The notes under the pieces: model-generated | What the model saw: the letters and a program-made list of their open reading frames with translations, nothing else | The model's database searches: none | Told to the model about the DNA's origin: nothing | Made by a program: the position numbers and the translations under genes | Part shown: piece after piece, positions 8,487-18,600 of the stretch | Position numbering within the stretch: position 1 is the stretch's first letter | How the letters are laid out: each line of letters opens with the position of its first letter | Assembly (NCBI GenBank): GCA_013299045.1 | Contig: JAAFJX010000003.1 | Span: forward strand, 1-64,000 | From: Cytophagales bacterium | Lineage (GTDB): Bacteria; Bacteroidota; Bacteroidia; Cytophagales; Bernardetiaceae | Length of the DNA stretch: 64,000 bases | Direction: 5' to 3'

Positions 8487-8591
8487 CAAAATTTAGATAG
8501 AAAGAGGGCACTTGCGGATATGCAAGAAAAAACACTTTGCGCAATTATTCAACTTTTTTTGAAAATTATCTGCTCCTTGTGCTTGGCGCTG
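8487..8591 (-). pseudogene. 3' remnant of a second DUF3857 gene
   Basis: The minus strand at 8591-8549 reads SAKHKEQIIFKKS and stop, closely matching the end of the intact neighbour (SAKHNEQIVLKKVE and stop at 6505). The similarity continues past the stop: the AAATTTAGATAGAAAG stretch at 8489-8504 recurs at 6448-6463. About 105 bases are therefore duplicated: the last 14 codons plus the 3' flank. The rest of that second copy is missing; only this tail is left between the intact gene and the restriction helicase. Confidence 0.75.
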
Positions 8592-8592
8592 A

Positions 8593-8639
8593 GTGGCTGC
8601 CTATAACACCCACAGATAGTCGTCGTTTTAGGCAGCCAC
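8593..8639. repeat. Inverted repeat beside the gene remnants
   Basis: GTGGCTGCCTA (8593-8603) is perfectly complementary to TAGGCAGCCAC (8629-8639) across a 25-base loop. It lies between the DUF3857 remnant and the module E fragment. There is no T tract on either side, so it is not a clear terminator. Confidence 0.6.
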
Positions 8640-8640
8640 A

Positions 8641-8680
8641 ACCGCAACTCTGCGGAAAGGACGGTTTTAATAAATGACCG
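8641..8680 (+). repeat. Dispersed modular repeat, locus 2 (module E fragment)
   Basis: The string CCGCAACTCTGCGG at 8642-8655, followed by AAAGGACGGTTTTAATAAA and GAC, matches module E at 5859, 62929 and (inverted) 54872 almost base for base. Only this module is present. Its right edge supplies the last codons and the TAA of the restriction helicase on the opposite strand. Confidence 0.8.
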
Positions 8681-10592
8681 TTTTATGGGAAAAATCTCCG
8701 TCTATGTTCTGAAACACAATCTCACTCAGTTCGTCTGAACTAAATTTTTTGAGCAGTACTTTTTGGTTTTTAAACTTATTGAGTTCAATCAGTTCAAGGT
8801 TTTTAAATTCTCTATAAATTCTGGGGTTCATTTGTGGAATAGGAATATCTAGTGCCTCTAAATCCTTATTGGGGTTTTCTTTGTCCACTTCCACCATGAC
8901 AGACGATTTGCTTCTGGTATCTTTATCCATTGGGCTATACTGAAATTCTACGCCTGCCTCTTTCAGTTCTTCCACAAACTGCAAGAACTTAGATGTTCCA
9001 ACAATCACCAATTTTTCAGGTGTGCCTAGCGAATACATTTTTCTTAAACCTCTACCAATGGCTTGTTCTGGTAGAATCTTAGATTCCGAACGATAAGGGC
9101 GCAGGCCTACAATAGTGCAAACATTTTTCACGTCCCAGCCTTCGCGCAGCATCAGAACTGAAACGACGGCTTTGTAGGGCGAGTGGTCTTTGTCAATATT
9201 GTCTGCTGCTTTGCGTAATTTTTCTAATTCTTCTTTGTCTTTTTTAGACAAGTTCTTTTTTTCTGCTGAACTTTCGCCAGAATCATTGGTATGAATGGTA
9301 AGCACCGAATTTTTCATTTTGGGGTAGCTGGCTTCCAAAAAGGCGGCGGCTTGGTCTGCCTCTTTGGTGCTCATGGTCATAATGAAGAGGATAGGTGTTT
9401 TGTGGTTTTTCAGTTCTTCAAACTGCTGTTCCCATTCCAAATAACCCAAATGAATGTGGTCGCGGTATCTTTCTACGAAATCCGTGCTGTCTTTTTCCTT
9501 AATTTTTTGCCTTGACTCCTCGTCTGGCAGTACGGGGGACTTGACCACGTTCTGCCTAATGGCTTCCACTAAAGGATAATCGCAGATGGTTTGAACAAAA
9601 ATTTTTCCGTCGTTATCTCTTGGCGTTGCCGAATAATCTACTTGCAGGCTTATACTACTGCCTGTTTTCAATTTCAATCTATTGCTGATGTCTTGAATGC
9701 TTTTGAACCAAGCCAAGGCGCTATCGTGTATGTGATGCGCCTCATCATTCAATACCACCAAATCTTTGATTTTATCACTTCTTAAAATTTTACCTAAATC
9801 CAAGCCTTTAGAAGTAGCAGCATCGAGCTTCGGTTTGGGGCCTAGAAGTGTCGTTTCAGGGCTTTTTTCGGGCGCTTCGTTAAAGAAAACACGGTGAATG
9901 TTTGTCAGGAAAATGTTTCCAGATTCTGTTATCGGCTTTAAGTCGTCCTGAATATGCAGGGTTAATTGAAAATCGTTTTTCCAGTCCTTGTCGTCAAAGC
10001 CGTTGTCGGGGATAAAAGGCTCGTCAAAAAACATTTTTAGGCCGTCAAAGTCTTTTCGTAAACGGTTCAAGACAATGATGTTGGGGGCAATGACTAAAAA
10101 GTCTTTAGAGAGCGTGCTGTCTGCCTCATAGCATTTATGGAAATAAGCCCAAACCAAAGTCAAGCCTAGTACTTTTGTTTTACCAGACCCAGTGGCCATT
10201 TTAATGACGTAGCGCGTCCAGTTCTCGTCAAACGTACCCGTACTGACACGACCCGAGGAATCAAACTTCATCAATTCATACTTGTCCTTTGCCTTCGCTA
10301 CCTCATATAAATAAATGATGGACTCAATGGCTTCGCGCTGCGAAAAGAAAAAACGAAAGGTCTTTTGACCGATGGCGTGTTCTTGGTTAAGCCAGAAGTT
10401 CAACAAGGATAGGGACGTTTGGGAGGCACCTTCATAGCCAGTATCGCGCCATTTGGCTACGGCGAGCCTAATTTTATAAACCAAAGGCGGCAGCAATTTT
10501 TCAGATGCGTTCTGAAAAGCGTCCAGTTGGCTTTGTGTGGGTGCCCACCTTTGGTGAGGTGGCAGAATCTCAAAGGGGTCTGATGGGTGCAT
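8667..10592 (-). CDS. Truncated type III-like restriction helicase (Res subunit)
   Basis: This is an SF2 helicase/translocase of the type III restriction (Res) family. Walker A is MATGSGKTKVLGL near residue 130, motif II is NDEAHHIHD, and motif VI is EQAIGRGLRKMY, preceded by REGWDVKNVCTIVGLRPYRS. Family members run to roughly 850-950 residues and end in a PD-(D/E)xK nuclease. Here the frame stops at 641 residues inside repeat module E, shortly after the helicase core, so the nuclease domain is missing. No modification (Mod) gene is adjacent. The ATG at 10592 fits the family N-terminus; a TTG at 10649 would overlap the previous gene. Probably non-functional as a restriction enzyme. Confidence 0.85.
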   Translation of the reverse strand: MHPSDPFEILPPHQRWAPTQSQLDAFQNASEKLLPPLVYKIRLAVAKWRDTGYEGASQTSLSLLNFWLNQEHAIGQKTFRFFFSQREAIESIIYLYEVAKAKDKYELMKFDSSGRVSTGTFDENWTRYVIKMATGSGKTKVLGLTLVWAYFHKCYEADSTLSKDFLVIAPNIIVLNRLRKDFDGLKMFFDEPFIPDNGFDDKDWKNDFQLTLHIQDDLKPITESGNIFLTNIHRVFFNEAPEKSPETTLLGPKPKLDAATSKGLDLGKILRSDKIKDLVVLNDEAHHIHDSALAWFKSIQDISNRLKLKTGSSISLQVDYSATPRDNDGKIFVQTICDYPLVEAIRQNVVKSPVLPDEESRQKIKEKDSTDFVERYRDHIHLGYLEWEQQFEELKNHKTPILFIMTMSTKEADQAAAFLEASYPKMKNSVLTIHTNDSGESSAEKKNLSKKDKEELEKLRKAADNIDKDHSPYKAVVSVLMLREGWDVKNVCTIVGLRPYRSESKILPEQAIGRGLRKMYSLGTPEKLVIVGTSKFLQFVEELKEAGVEFQYSPMDKDTRSKSSVMVEVDKENPNKDLEALDIPIPQMNPRIYREFKNLELIELNKFKNQKVLLKKFSSDELSEIVFQNIDGDFSHKTVIY

Positions 10593-10645
10593 TGCTCTAT
10601 TGTTTCCGATTATTGGTTTGAGTCCATTCAAAAGTGTTTTTCTTC

Positions 10646-12376
10646 TCAAAAATCATAAGGTCGTGTTGCTACATTCAGGCGCACGGCTAGGGTCATCAGC
10701 ACAGAACTCAAATCTAGGCGGTCGTCTATGCTGTTTTTGTTTCGGTAAAGCAAATTGGCATCAAAAAAGAGATTGTGCCTGAACTGATACGAAGCCAAAG
10801 CATTGAAAATAAATACTTTTGCTTTAACGCCCTGCCCAACTTTGTTGCCATATTCCCTGACGTAGGTGGTGTTATCCTTCAGAATATTGCCGCCCCAGTT
10901 CTTGCCGTCGCTGTCTTCGCCAAAAGTCGCCGAAATAATTTTGGACGTAAGCAGCAGTCTTTTGAGAGGCTGGTAGCGGGTTATGAGCAAAAACTCTTTG
11001 AAGTTTGCGCCGAGCGGGTGCGCCAAAGACTGCTTGTAGTGGGCATAATTGGAAAGCTCCTCGTCGTTGAAGTGCGTGTAGGTATAAGGCCGCACGGTGT
11101 TGTATTCGGCCTGAATATCCAAGTTTTTAATGCCAGCCACGTTGATACACTTAGCTCCCAGCTGCACGCCTTGCTTGTTTGCCCACCAGCCCTTGCCCGA
11201 CATAACTTCACTAAGCACGAACTCGTCTAGAACCACTTGCGTATAAACCTGAAAGCGCTTCAAAAAAGAATATTTAGCATCTAAACCCAAAAAAGCATTA
11301 TCTGCCGAACCTAAGTTTTGTTCAATAGAGCGGTAAAAAATAATGGGATTCAAATAACCGAGTTCTAGCGCATCATTCCGCTTATTGTCCTTGCGGCCAT
11401 ACACAACACTTTCAAAAAGCCCTATGTTCAGGTTCGGCAACACGTTGATACTTAGATGGTGATTGACCATGTATTTTTTCGGAAAAACGTTGTTGGCGCG
11501 TTTGGTATCAGCCGTTAGCTGCGCAAAAAGATTGGTATATTGTATTTTCCAAACCTGCGTGCGTAGCTTCAAAAAGAGATAGGGAGCGGCATAATCCGAA
11601 AGCGCCAAAGACCTGAAACCGTGCCCCAAAAAGTGCCTATCGTGGCCAAACTGCGCATGAATAACTTTTGCCATGCGCCAAGTCATGTAGCCGCGTGCCG
11701 TGATAAAGTCCACACCACCATTTCTAAAATCTTTCCAGAAAGCCTCATTAGGCACTACACCCGTGGAGTCAATCACATGGCGGACATACCTAGGAAAACG
11801 GGCTTGCGTTTCGGCAGCATAGGAATAAAAGCCAATTTTTTTTCCGATTGTGCCATAAACCTCCGCCCCCCGCAAATTAATAAAAATAGGGTACTCCCCC
11901 ACAGCAGGGTCTTTGCCAAATTGCCAATGAATGAGCGGGTTCACGTGCAAAGAAAAATTAGGGTCTTTTACACAAAAAAAGTCATTCTTCTTGTTGTAAA
12001 TAGGTGGCACAATTTTGTCCAAGCTGCCTGCCTTTGCTTTGTTAGACCATTCCCAATTGTCCACGGCCAAATACTGTAGGTTAAAAACGTCTGCTCTAGA
12101 CCAACGGATTCGCTCATTGCCCAGTAGGGTATCTACAAAAGCTGCTACGTCTGGCCGAGCAAGCGCACGCACGCTGCCATGAAAGTAAGGACTGAGCTTG
12201 CCGCTATAAATTTCATAGCGGTCAATCAGGTGATTGTAGCTGTTGTCAAGGCTTGTGTAGGAGCTTTGAGCGGATAGATTTTGGCAGAGGAGCAGCAAGG
12301 CCAAAGAAAGTGCGCACTCCAATAGAATCTTTGAACAACAATGGCGCATGGCTAGCAGAATTATTTTATGTTGCAT
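10646..12376 (-). CDS. Outer membrane beta-barrel protein, RemB/Wzi-like
   Basis: About 576 residues with a signal peptide ending near LLLLCQNLSAQ. The body is a beta-barrel with alternating aromatic strands (GEYPIFINLRGAEVYGTIG, KKIGFYSYAAETQARFPRYV, FGHDRHFLGHGFRSLALSD). This pattern fits the Wzi-like capsule assembly superfamily and, within Bacteroidota, proteins annotated as gliding motility RemB. Its position next to sprA, divergently transcribed, supports a motility or surface role, but I cannot separate RemB from other Wzi-like proteins by eye. The ATG at 12376 follows a TTG two codons earlier. An ATG at 12349 would also leave a good signal peptide. It overlaps or abuts the truncated helicase gene downstream. 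Confidence 0.72.
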   Translation of the reverse strand: MQHKIILLAMRHCCSKILLECALSLALLLLCQNLSAQSSYTSLDNSYNHLIDRYEIYSGKLSPYFHGSVRALARPDVAAFVDTLLGNERIRWSRADVFNLQYLAVDNWEWSNKAKAGSLDKIVPPIYNKKNDFFCVKDPNFSLHVNPLIHWQFGKDPAVGEYPIFINLRGAEVYGTIGKKIGFYSYAAETQARFPRYVRHVIDSTGVVPNEAFWKDFRNGGVDFITARGYMTWRMAKVIHAQFGHDRHFLGHGFRSLALSDYAAPYLFLKLRTQVWKIQYTNLFAQLTADTKRANNVFPKKYMVNHHLSINVLPNLNIGLFESVVYGRKDNKRNDALELGYLNPIIFYRSIEQNLGSADNAFLGLDAKYSFLKRFQVYTQVVLDEFVLSEVMSGKGWWANKQGVQLGAKCINVAGIKNLDIQAEYNTVRPYTYTHFNDEELSNYAHYKQSLAHPLGANFKEFLLITRYQPLKRLLLTSKIISATFGEDSDGKNWGGNILKDNTTYVREYGNKVGQGVKAKVFIFNALASYQFRHNLFFDANLLYRNKNSIDDRLDLSSVLMTLAVRLNVATRPYDF

Positions 12377-12648
12377 ATTCAAGAAAAAATACGATTTTTG
12401 GCTAAAAAACGGATTTTGAGGTTTGCAAAACTAAATATTTTTTTGTTGTTTAGCGGTCAGTGCCAATCTTTTTTTATTTTTGTGATTGCTTTAATCTGAA
12501 CAGAGGATTCTAGCCCCCAAACCAGTACTTACTTGCTCAAAAAAATTCTGCTGCCCAAAGAGGATATTCTCAAACGCACAGTTTCCCCACTAGCTTTTTA
12601 CTATTACAAGCCACTACATTGATTTTTTGTAGAACAGTTTTGACAAAA

Positions 12649-15600
12649 ATGACTCAAAAGATATTCCATTCCACACTAATAAGGCTAAGTTTAATTGCAT
12701 TAACCACTCTAGGGCTTTGTTATGGCTACGACTTAGTTGCGCACTCGCCTTTAAGGCCCTTCAAAAGCCCTTTGCCAACACCGCCCGATACGGTTTTGAG
12801 AAAAAAAACCGACACACCGCGCGTAGAAAAGCCCACTAAATTGCTCAAAATAGCGCAAGACCGCTACGGAGACCCTTTTTCGCAGTATGACCAGGTGTCT
12901 GTTTTACAGCTAATGAACGGCCCAAACGCACTCAACTTTAAAATGGAACCCGACTCCAGCGGTAACTTTTACACCATCTTTGAGCGCGTGGGTGAGCTAG
13001 ACTACCGCCCCATTTCTGTCATTTCAAAAGAAGACTTCTTTCGCTGGCGCAATGCCAAAGTAAACCGCGATTATTTTCGCCTCCGCGAACACGCCGACGA
13101 TGCCGTTACAGACAGCACAGGCAGCACGCCCCGCCTCGGCAACAAACGCGATAAATTGATTCCTGACATCAAACTGCCCCCGCTTTTGAGCAGAGTTATT
13201 GGTGGCGATTTGATAGACATTAACCCCACCGGCTCAGTTTTGCTGGACTTTGGCGGCCTTTGGCAGCGCTTGCACAACCCTCAGTTGCCTGTATTTCAGC
13301 AGCGCAATGGTGGTTTTGTTTTTGACCAACGCATTCAGTTTGCGCTGAACGGTAAAATTGGCGACAAAATAAACCTCAATACCAATTTGGATACCAAAGC
13401 CTCTTTCCAGTTCGAAAACTTTTTCAATCAGGGGTATTCGGGCTATGAGGAGGATATTATTCAGCAGCTCCAGTTCGGAAACGTCAGTATGGGTACGTCC
13501 AACTCTTTGATAACGGGTGCGCAAAATATTTTTGGGATTACCTCAAAATTGCGCTTTGGCAAACTCTGGCTGACTACTGTGGCGGCTAACTCGCGCGGTA
13601 CTACGGAAACCATCACGATTCGCAACGGCGCACAAACCAAAAATTTTGAAGTGCGGGCAGATAAATACGAGTTCAACCGCAACTTTTTCTTAGGTCAGTT
13701 TTTTCGCGATAACTACGACCGCTCCCTCGCCACTACGCCTCTTATTACCTCTGGTGTACAAATTACACGCCTAGAAGTTTATGTTACTAACCGCAACAAC
13801 AACACCCAGACGCTCCGTAACGTAGCTGCCTTCTTAGATTTGGGCGAGGGCAGAGCCTTTCGCGCCAGCAATCCCAAAGTAGGCGGGACTCCCGGTGCGC
13901 CAGCCGCTAATGGCAGCAATGCGCTTTTTGAAAACATAAGAAACAACGACCGAGTCCGAGATGCAGACCAAATCCATGCGGAATTAGAGAGCAGCAGTTT
14001 TAATTTACAACGCGGCACAGACCACGAACTCCTCCGTGCGGCACGCCTCCTGACGGCTGCCGAATACACTTTCAACAGCCAGTTGGGTTACATTACGCTC
14101 ATGCAGCCCTTGCGCAACGACGAAATTTTGGCTGTTTCTTACGAATATACCTACAATGGCAAAGTGTATAAAGTGGGCGAAATGACCGAAGATTATCAAA
14201 ATTACCCTGCTGAAAAAAGTTTGATTCTGAAAATGTTGAAGCCTTCAACAATTCGCACAGACTTGCCTTCGTGGGACTTGATGATGAAAAACATTTACCC
14301 TTTGCAGGCCAATCAGCTGATTCCAACCAACTTTCAGTTGCGCGTCGTTTACCGCGACGACGTTTCTGGCCTTGATAACCCAAACTTGCAAGAAGGCATA
14401 CGCACAACCAACATACCGCTGCTCCAAATTATGGGCTTAGACCGTCTAAACCCTAACAGAGACCCTCAAAAAGATGGCAATTTTGACTTCGTGGAGGGCA
14501 TCACCGTAGATAGCAGAAATGCACGTATCATATTTCCTGTTGTAGAGCCTTTTGGCAGAACGCTCAAATCCTTTTTTGAGCCAAACCTAGAGTTAGACTT
14601 AATCAACAAATACGTTTATGGCGAATTGTATAGGCTTACGCAGGCCGATGCGGTTCTGTTCAGCGACAAGAGCAAATTTTTTCTGAAGGGCAGCTATCAG
14701 AGTGGTGCTAACAGCGAAATTATGCTGCCTGGGTTGAATATTGCACCCAATTCGGTGATTGTAAAAGCAGGTAATTCTATTTTGGCGGAAGGTACAGACT
14801 ATACGGTGGACTACCAGTTTGGGCGCGTTCGTATTTTGAACGAGGGGGTTATGAGTTCTGGCAAAGATATTCAAATCCAGTTTGAGCGAGCAGATTTGTT
14901 TAGTTTTCAGCAGCGCACCGTTCTGGGGCTTGAGGCGGAGTACCGCTTGTCCGAAAAAACCAAGTTTACAGGTACAGTCCTGCATTTGAACGAACGCCCT
15001 GTCATTACGCGGATAAACATGGGCAACGAACCTATCCGTAATACACTTTGGGGGCTTACCTACAATACAAAACAAGAATCGGGCTTCCTGACGCGCATGG
15101 TGGATAAAATTCCACTCCTGGACACCAAAGCCAAATCCAACATTGGCTTTAATGCAGAGTTTGCTCAGCTTATACCGGGTGCGAATCGCTTAATCCGTAA
15201 AAATGGCGGCACCTCTTATGTAGATGATTTTGAAAGTACGGAGATTCCCTACGACCTCACGCGCCAGCCTTTGCTCTGGAAGCTCGGCTCTACGCCCATC
15301 AACATGATTAAGCCAGACGACTTCACAAAACTGACCTACAATTACAAAAGGGCGCTTTTGAACTGGTACAGCGTGGACTTCAATTCCTTTTACAACAACG
15401 GCACGGTGGGCTTAGGGCAAGTACCTGCTAATATTCCTGAGTCCCACAAGAAAAATCACTATGTGCGCCTGATTCCTTACAATGAAATTTTTAAAGGACG
15501 AGATGCACAACAAGTTAACTTCCCTGAAAACACGATGGATTTGATTTATTATCCAGATGTGGTAGGGCAGTATAACTATAACCCAGACCTTACCAGCGAT

Positions 15601-18600
15601 GGACTTTTGGCCAATAACCCACGCGACAATTTTGGCGCTATGACCAAAGGCATTACTTATGATGTTGATTTTGATAACATTAACGTCCAATACATAGAGT
15701 TTTGGTTGATGAATCCTTTTATTGGAGGTGCAAATGGCAGCATTGAGCGCGAAGTCAATGGCAGAAAAATTACCACCAACAACACAACTGGCGGCAAACT
15801 TCGCTTTCATTTGGGTAATATTTCTGAAGACGTAATACCAGACTCGCGGCACGGCTTTGAGAACGGCCTGCCTGTAAACGAAGACCAACAAAATTTTGTA
15901 GATACCACCATCTGGGGGCGCGTAACCACCCAGCAGTTCGTAACAGATGCCTTTTCGGCAGAATCAGGCGCAAGAGCCATACAAGATGTTGGCTTGGACG
16001 GCCTCAACAATGCCCAAGAAGCCCAGCAATTTGAGGCTTACCTCAAAAGCGTGCAAGGAAGAGTCAGTACTGATGTATTCAAAAGCCTTCAAAAAGACCC
16101 CTCTCGCGATGATTTTAGATATTATTTGGGCGAAGACCAAAACAAAAATAACGAACTCATACTCCAGCGCTATGCGAAATACAACAACTACGAAAACAAT
16201 TCTCCTGAAGGTACGCTGAATGCCAACGGGACGTTTCCCGACAACGAAGACCTCAACCGCGACAATACGCTGAACGACCTTGAGGGCTATTTTGAATATG
16301 AAATTGACTTGCAACCAGACCAACTTGGGGTAGGGCAAAACCCCTACATCGTTGACCAAGTTACGAACGAAGTCAATGGCGACCAGGTAACTTGGTATCA
16401 GTTCAGGATTCCGATACGCGAAAACTTCAAGAAGTTTGGCAGTATAGATGGCTTCAAGTCCATGCGTTTTTTGCGAACTGTGCTGACGGGCTGGGAAGAG
16501 CCTGTGGCTTTGCGTATGGCCTATTTCCAATTTGTGGGAGCACAGTGGCGGCCTTATTTTACAGGCTTGCAGCAGCCTGGTCTTTACAAACCTTTAGAGC
16601 CTTACAATCCGGTTTTTACGGTGTCGTCCATCAATATAGAAGAAAATGCGCAACCCGATAAAATTGGCGATTTTCCCTACTTAGTACCGCCCGGTTTTCG
16701 GCGAGACGTAGACCCTACTTCCATTGTAGGAGCGCGTTTGAATGAGCAGTCGCTCAAGGTCTGTGTGGAAGGTTTACAGGATACGGACAGTCGCGCTGTT
16801 TTCCGCAATGTGGTTTTTGATTTTATCAACTACAAACGCCTTCAAATGTTTATCCACGCCGACAGCAAAGATGCGTTAGACGGCGAAGTATCAGCGTTTG
16901 TGCGTTTGGGAACTGACTTCAAAGAAAACTATTACGAAATAGAAATTCCTCTCACCATGAGCCAGCCAGGCGCTACCACCGAGCTAGATATTTGGCCAGA
17001 AGCCAATAATTTGGATATAGAGTTTGACCGTCTCATAGACGCAAAAGCTGAACGCAACAACAGGCGTTTGTCTATTAATGTGCCTTACCAAGTACAGATA
17101 GGCAAATACCGCGTTACGGTAGTGGGTAATCCTGACTTGAGCAGCGTGCAAGTCGTTATGCTGGGAGTTCGTAACCCCTTTTCGGCCGATGAACTCCCTA
17201 AATCTGCTTGTTTGTGGTTCAACGAATTGCGTGTGGCGGACTTTAGACGCGAAGGGGGCTGGGCAGCAAATGCACGCTTAACAGCTAATTTGGCTGATTT
17301 TGCCACTGTCAATGCCTCTTTGCGTTACTCCACGCCTTGGTTTGGCGGCTTGCAGAGCAAACTGGCCGAGCGCACCCGCGAGACTTCACTTTATTATGAT
17401 GTGTCTTCAAATATTCAGCTTGATAAAATCTTTTTGAACCGTTTAGGCATTAGCCTGCCTATGTACGTCAGTTATGAAAGAAACCTCATCACACCGCTGT
17501 TTAATCCGCTAGACCCCGACACGCGCCTACAACGAAGTTTGGAGCGTTTTGATACCCAAGCAGAAAAAAATGCTTATAAAGACATCGTAGAGAACCAAAA
17601 TTCGCGGCGAAGCGTTAATTTTACGAATGTCCGAAAAACAAAAGTGAAAGAAAACGCCAAGATGCACTTCTGGGATATTGAAAACTTTACCTTGAATACT
17701 GCTTGGAATCAGACCAAAGCCTCCAATACAAACATGGCAGAGTATCTATTAGAGGATTCGCGTTTGGGCTTGGATTACACTTACACCTTCCAAGAGAAAT
17801 ACTGGGAGCCTTTCAAAAAGAATGAACTGCTCAATTCACCGTATTTAAAATGGTTGCGCGACTTCAACTTGAACTTTACGCCCAGCAATGTGAGCGTTTC
17901 GGGTTTGTTGAACAGGCATTATACCAAAACACAACTTCGTAGCGCCGACCTCAGCACCAACGGCATGACCCCTTTCTACGAAAAGTTCTTTTTGTTTGAC
18001 AGAAATTATGCGGCTCGTTGGCAGCTTACCAAAAAACTTGGGCTGGACTATTCTGCCATTGCCAACTCGGTTATAGACGAACCCGAAGGCGACCGAGAGC
18101 TGAGCGCTAACCGCGACTCCGTTTGGCGAAATATTGCGAAACTAGGCCGTATGAAGACTTATACACAAAACGCAGCCTTCACTTATACACTGCCTTTGGA
18201 CAAGTTTCCGGCTGCCGATTGGATAAATGCGGATTTGCGTTATGCTGCTTCCATGACGTGGAATGCGGGTGCAGTAGGTATCGCGGATTCTATGGGGCAC
18301 GTTCTTGGCAACAGCGCCAACACTACACTGAACGGGCAGTTCAATATGCAAAAGCTCTACGAAAAAAGTCCTTTGCTGAAATCTATGATTTCGCCAAAAA
18401 GCAAAAAAACAACGATTTATAAACAAGAAAAAAAGAAAAGGCTGCAAACTCGCGTGCAAAGGCTGGACGTGAGGCTTAAACGGAACGAGAGCAAGCGCCA
18501 AATCAATAAAGAAAAACGCAAGGCAGACCTCACAGATGCCCTGAAGAAAACCCTGCCCGACAGTGTTACGGAAGTGCCCGTAGAGCCTAATTTCAGCGAT

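Noticed and set aside
12383-12648. Small RNA gene (for example 6S) between the RemB/Wzi-like gene and sprA
   Set aside because: No long imperfect stem with a central bubble could be drawn; left as a plain divergent promoter region.
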